Assembly: GCF_030551255.1 (NCBI RefSeq)
Contig: NZ_CP130630.1
Coordinates: 1,426,001-1,490,000 of the forward strand
Direction of reading: 5' to 3'
Source: Streptomyces sp. NL15-2K
GTDB lineage: Bacteria > Actinomycetota > Actinomycetes > Streptomycetales > Streptomycetaceae
Length of the DNA: 64,000 bases
Shown: positions 61,304 through 64,000 of the stretch, piece after piece
Numbering within the stretch: position 1 is the first letter of the stretch
Layout of the letters: every line of letters starts with the position of its first letter
Position numbers and translations under genes: made by a program
Notes under the pieces: generated by a model
Databases searched by the model: none
The model's input: the letters and a program-made list of their open reading frames with translations, nothing else
What the model was told of the DNA's origin: nothing

Positions 61304-61736
61304 TCAGGGGGTGGGCCAGCCGTCTGTGCGCCACGCCTGCCGTGCCTCCTCGGGAGGCGACATGCGCCGGGAGTGGGCCGTGCGGGCGGTGGCCAGGTCG
61401 CAGTGGACGGGGATGTCCGGGCAGTCGCCGGGCGGGACCACGGAGCCGTCGGAGGGGATGGCGGCCAGTTCCAGGCTCCGGCCCGCTCCGGCGAGGCGGC
61501 GTGCGGCCTCGGTGATGGCCAGCCGGCCTTCCGCGGACCAGCCGCGCAGCTTCGTCAGGTCGAGGATGACCGGTCCGGTGCCGCCGCTTTGCCGGGTGAG
61601 GGGACAGTTCGGCGGCGTGCCGAACACTGTTGGTCACCAACTCGCTCAGGATCAGCGGCGCCGCGTCCGCGACGGACCGGTGCAGACCTGTCCCCCACTC
61701 GACGAGCGCCTGTTCGGCGGCGGGGGCCGTACTCAT
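61304..61736 (-). pseudogene. ATPase/STAS-type regulatory protein, internally disrupted
   Basis: The ATG at 61736 overlaps the SulP TGA (ATGA), so it was cotranslated. It begins MSTAPAAEQALVEWGTGLHR and LILSELVTNSVRHAAELSP, the N-box of HATPase (anti-sigma/serine kinase) proteins. After a frame change near 61600 it reads PVILDLTKLRGWSAEGRLAI, TEAARRLAGAGRSLELAAIP, which is STAS/anti-anti-sigma-like, ending TARTAHSRRMSPPEEARQAW at 61304. The rest of the ATPase domain (G-boxes) is missing. A deletion seems to have joined two neighbouring genes. Confidence 0.6.
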
Positions 61737-63457
61737 CGGACCGCCTCCTCGCTCGAGGTTCGGGGCTTCCGGACGGGAACGGTGGTCCAGACTCCGGCCG
61801 CCTCCAGGTGGTCGCGAGCGGCCCGGATCGCCTCCGGGGTGGTGGTGTACTCCCGGCCGTCGTGCAGCAGCAGTTCCAGCGCACCGACGGAGTCGAGGAC
61901 CTGGCGCTGGCTGGAGCGGATACCGGAGGCCAGGACGAGGATGCCGCGCCTCCGCAGCTTCTCGACGGCGTCCTTGAGGACGAGGGCGCCGGTGGCGTCC
62001 ATGGTCGACACCCGCGACATGCGCAGGATGACGACCCGTACGTCGGCCACCTCGGTCAGCTCCAGCAGAAAGCGGTGCGCGGCGGCGAAGAACAGCGGCC
62101 CGTCGATGCGGTAGGCGACGATGTGCTCGGCGAGCAGGGCGTGTTCCTCGGCGCTGTGGTCGCCGCGATCGAGCGGGACCTGGTCGAAGCGGGCCTGCTT
62201 GGCCACGGCGCGCAGGGCGAGGGCACCCGCGACGATCAGGCCGATGATCACCGCGTACACGAGGTCCAAGGCCAGGGTCGCGACCGCGGTGAGGACGAGG
62301 ATCAGCGCATCCGAGCGGGTGGCCTTGGCCATCGCCCTGAGCGAGCCGACCTCGACCATGCGGACCGCGGTGGCCAGCAGCACGCCGGCGAGGGCGGCGA
62401 GCGGGATCTTGGAGACCATGGGCGCCGCGGCGAAGACGATCACGGCGAGGATCGCGGCATGAGTCAGGGCGGCCAGCCGGGAGCCGGCGCCCGTACGGAC
62501 GTTGACCGCGGTCCGGGCGATCGCACCGGTCGCGGGCACCCCGCCGAACAGCGGGGCCGCGATATTGGCCAGCCCCTGACCGAACAGCTCGCGATCAGGG
62601 TCGTGCTTCTGCCCCACGGTCATGCCGTCCGCCACCGAGGCGGACAGCAGGGACTCCAGGGCCGCGAGCGCTGCCACGGCCACGGCCGGGGCGAGCAGGG
62701 TGCCGAGCGCACCGATGTCAAGGAAGCCGAGCGTGGGCGCGGGCAGCCCGGACGGAAGGTCACCGATCGGCTGCGCCGCGTCCAGGCCCGCTACCTGGGC
62801 CACGACCGTGGCCGCGACGACCGCGAGGATGGAGAACGGGAGGGCCGGCCGCCAGCGGGCGCCCACCAGCATGACCGCGGCCACCGCGACCGCGAAACCG
62901 ACCGCCGTCCAGTTCGGGTCCTTGGCGAATTCCTCGACGGCCCGCCAGGTCACCACCAGCACGCGGTCGCCCTCGGGCCTGGGCACGCCGAGCGCGTTCG
63001 GGACCTGCTGCAGTCCGATCACGCAGGCGATGCCCAGCGTGAAGCCCTCCACCACGGGCGCGGGCACGTACTGCATGTACTTGCCGGCGCGCAGGGCGGC
63101 CAGCGCCACGAGCATGACGCCGGCCATCAGGCCGACGGTCAGCACGCCGGTCGGACCGTACTCGCCGACGATCGGAACCAGCACCACGGTCATGGCCCCG
63201 GTGGGCCCGGACACCTGGAGATTGGACCCGCCGAACAGCGCGGCCAGGGCGCCCGCGACGACGGCGGTCGCCAGGCCGGCCTCGGCACCCAGACCGGAAG
63301 AGACGCCGAAGCCGAGCGCGAGCGGCAGCGCCACGATCGCCACGGTCAGGCCCGCGAGCAGATCCCGGCGCGGGTCGCGGCGCATGTCCGTCAGGTCGGC
63401 GCGCGTGGGCAGGAGTGCGGTGAGTCGGGCCGTTGTGCGGCCGATCGACGAGGTCAT
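61733..63457 (-). CDS. SulP-family anion transporter with STAS domain
   Basis: A 574-residue membrane protein with 10-14 helices. LLAGLTVAIVALPLALGFGV opens the SulP domain, followed by GSNLQVSGPTGAMTVVLVPI and VGEYGPTG. ALESLLSASVADGMTVGQKH and ELFGQGLANIAAPLFGGVPA are the family signatures. The C-terminal STAS domain (about 435-545) includes VVILRMSRVSTMDATGALVL. Members carry bicarbonate, sulfate or dicarboxylates; the substrate is not clear here. The ATG overlaps the ArsR TGA, so it is directly coupled to its probable repressor. Confidence 0.92.
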   Translation of the reverse strand: MTSSIGRTTARLTALLPTRADLTDMRRDPRRDLLAGLTVAIVALPLALGFGVSSGLGAEAGLATAVVAGALAALFGGSNLQVSGPTGAMTVVLVPIVGEYGPTGVLTVGLMAGVMLVALAALRAGKYMQYVPAPVVEGFTLGIACVIGLQQVPNALGVPRPEGDRVLVVTWRAVEEFAKDPNWTAVGFAVAVAAVMLVGARWRPALPFSILAVVAATVVAQVAGLDAAQPIGDLPSGLPAPTLGFLDIGALGTLLAPAVAVAALAALESLLSASVADGMTVGQKHDPDRELFGQGLANIAAPLFGGVPATGAIARTAVNVRTGAGSRLAALTHAAILAVIVFAAAPMVSKIPLAALAGVLLATAVRMVEVGSLRAMAKATRSDALILVLTAVATLALDLVYAVIIGLIVAGALALRAVAKQARFDQVPLDRGDHSAEEHALLAEHIVAYRIDGPLFFAAAHRFLLELTEVADVRVVILRMSRVSTMDATGALVLKDAVEKLRRRGILVLASGIRSSQRQVLDSVGALELLLHDGREYTTTPEAIRAARDHLEAAGVWTTVPVRKPRTSSEEAVR

Positions 63458-63795
63458 CGCGGGGCGACCTCGGTTTCCCGCAGCTCGGCCAGCAACGCGC
63501 CCCGCCCGGCGAGCACCTCGGTGAGGATCCGGCGCGCGGCCCTCATCAGGTCCGCGACGTCCCCGCCGGCCAGCTCGTAGACGACGGTCGAGCCCTCCCG
63601 GGCCGCGGTGACGATCCCGGAGCGGCGCAGTACCGCCAGCTGCTGCGACAGGGCGGACGGCTCCACCTCTATCGCGGCAAGCAGGTCCCGCACGGGCATC
63701 GGACCGTCCTGCAGCAGCTCCAGCACGCGTATGCGTACGGGATGCCCGAGAATTCGGAAGAACTCGGCCTTGGCCTGGTACAGCGGAACGGACAC
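63454..63795 (-). CDS. ArsR-family regulator of the SulP operon
   Basis: A 113-residue winged-helix protein: KAEFFRILGHPVRIRVLELL, LLAAIEVEPSALSQQLAVLR, and REGSTVVYELAGGDVADLMR. No Cys. It is the first gene of the leftward operon and its stop overlaps the transporter start. A perfect 20-bp palindrome and an extended -10 lie ~80-130 bp upstream, indicating autoregulation. Close relatives occur directly upstream of SulP transporters in actinobacteria. The signal is unknown. Confidence 0.92.
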   Translation of the reverse strand: MSVPLYQAKAEFFRILGHPVRIRVLELLQDGPMPVRDLLAAIEVEPSALSQQLAVLRRSGIVTAAREGSTVVYELAGGDVADLMRAARRILTEVLAGRGALLAELRETEVAPR

Positions 63796-63877
63796 GACCC
63801 CTCGGCTTCTCCTACGGCATCCCCGTCGGCACCCCGCCTCGGGGCGGACACAAAGGGCTGTGCCTGCGGCTACCGGA

Positions 63878-63926
63878 TATCAGACACAGCAATATAGCAT
63901 CTGATCAATTGCGAAATTTCGCAATT
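63878..63926 (-). promoter_or_regulatory. Promoter with 20-bp perfect palindrome
   Basis: AATTGCGAAATTTCGCAATT (63907-63926) is fully self-complementary. On the minus strand an extended -10 (TG-C-TATATT, 63899-63891) follows it. A second dyad, ATCAGA...TCTGAT (63880-63905), brackets the -10. The palindrome sits where the -35 region should be, so a bound ArsR dimer would block RNA polymerase. Confidence 0.75.
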
Positions 63927-64000
63927 CCGCAGGAGGGGCCGACGGACCCCGGCGGAAGCCGGGCGTCCTCGCGGGTACGGAAGCGGCCGGTCGATGACCA

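Overview
The window is high-GC actinobacterial chromosome, most likely Streptomyces. Codons end overwhelmingly in G or C, GTG and TTG starts are common, genes overlap by ATGA or GTGA, and the families present (mycothiol-type maleylpyruvate isomerase, PaaX regulator, Rv1733c-like protein) are typical of that genus. All calls come from reading the sequence; no database search was run.

Left edge (1-2.4 kb): the 5' part of a sugar ABC permease, then remnants of a LacI regulator and an arylsulfatase. This is a decayed sugar-utilisation locus closed by a perfect 20-bp hairpin. At 2.4-14 kb lies a CoA-dependent salicylate/gentisate degradation locus. One leftward operon encodes salicylyl-CoA 5-hydroxylase, an NDP-forming-type acyl-CoA ligase, an AMP-forming salicylate ligase, gentisate 1,2-dioxygenase, an FAH-family hydrolase and a maleylpyruvate isomerase, followed by an esterase-like alpha/beta hydrolase. 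A divergent PaaX-family regulator and an aromatic-acid MFS importer complete it. The hydroxylase and importer promoters share a conserved element, so they are probably one regulon.

14.2-29.9 kb is a patchwork: a tRNA-Pro(GGG), a transposition-ATPase fragment, a Pycsar-effector remnant cut by a deleted IS5-like element, a tandem SMI1/KNR4 protein, a frameshifted MFS exporter with a TetR regulator, hydrolases, an acetyltransferase, a run of three truncated genes (LysR, tartrate dehydrogenase, 2-hydroxyacid dehydrogenase), a phytanoyl-CoA dioxygenase/AraC module and a PAP2 phosphatase.

29.9-58.0 kb is one leftward cluster of 18 mostly overlapping genes for a Wzx/Wzy-type exported polysaccharide. 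It holds an initiating sugar-phosphate transferase, a nucleotide-sugar 6-dehydrogenase, three glycosyltransferases, two Wzz-like proteins with degenerate kinase domains, a polymerase, a flippase, a pyruvyl transferase, tailoring genes for an unusual sugar (cytidylyltransferase, C-methyltransferase, 3,5-epimerase, SDR, PIG-L deacetylase, class III aminotransferase, DUF4910 protein), an asparagine synthetase, a bi-domain oxidoreductase, a heparinase II/III-like lyase and a beta-helix lipoprotein. Two ~220-bp MITE-like elements sit exactly at gene stop codons inside it, and a core of the same repeat lies within a Wzz-like coding sequence.

58-64 kb holds a frameshifted Rv1733c-like gene, a RibD/DHFR-like reductase and a leftward ArsR-SulP-ATPase/STAS-PhnA-ArsR set with a perfect 20-bp palindrome upstream. 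Single-base frameshifts recur across the window, so some may be assembly errors rather than true pseudogenes.
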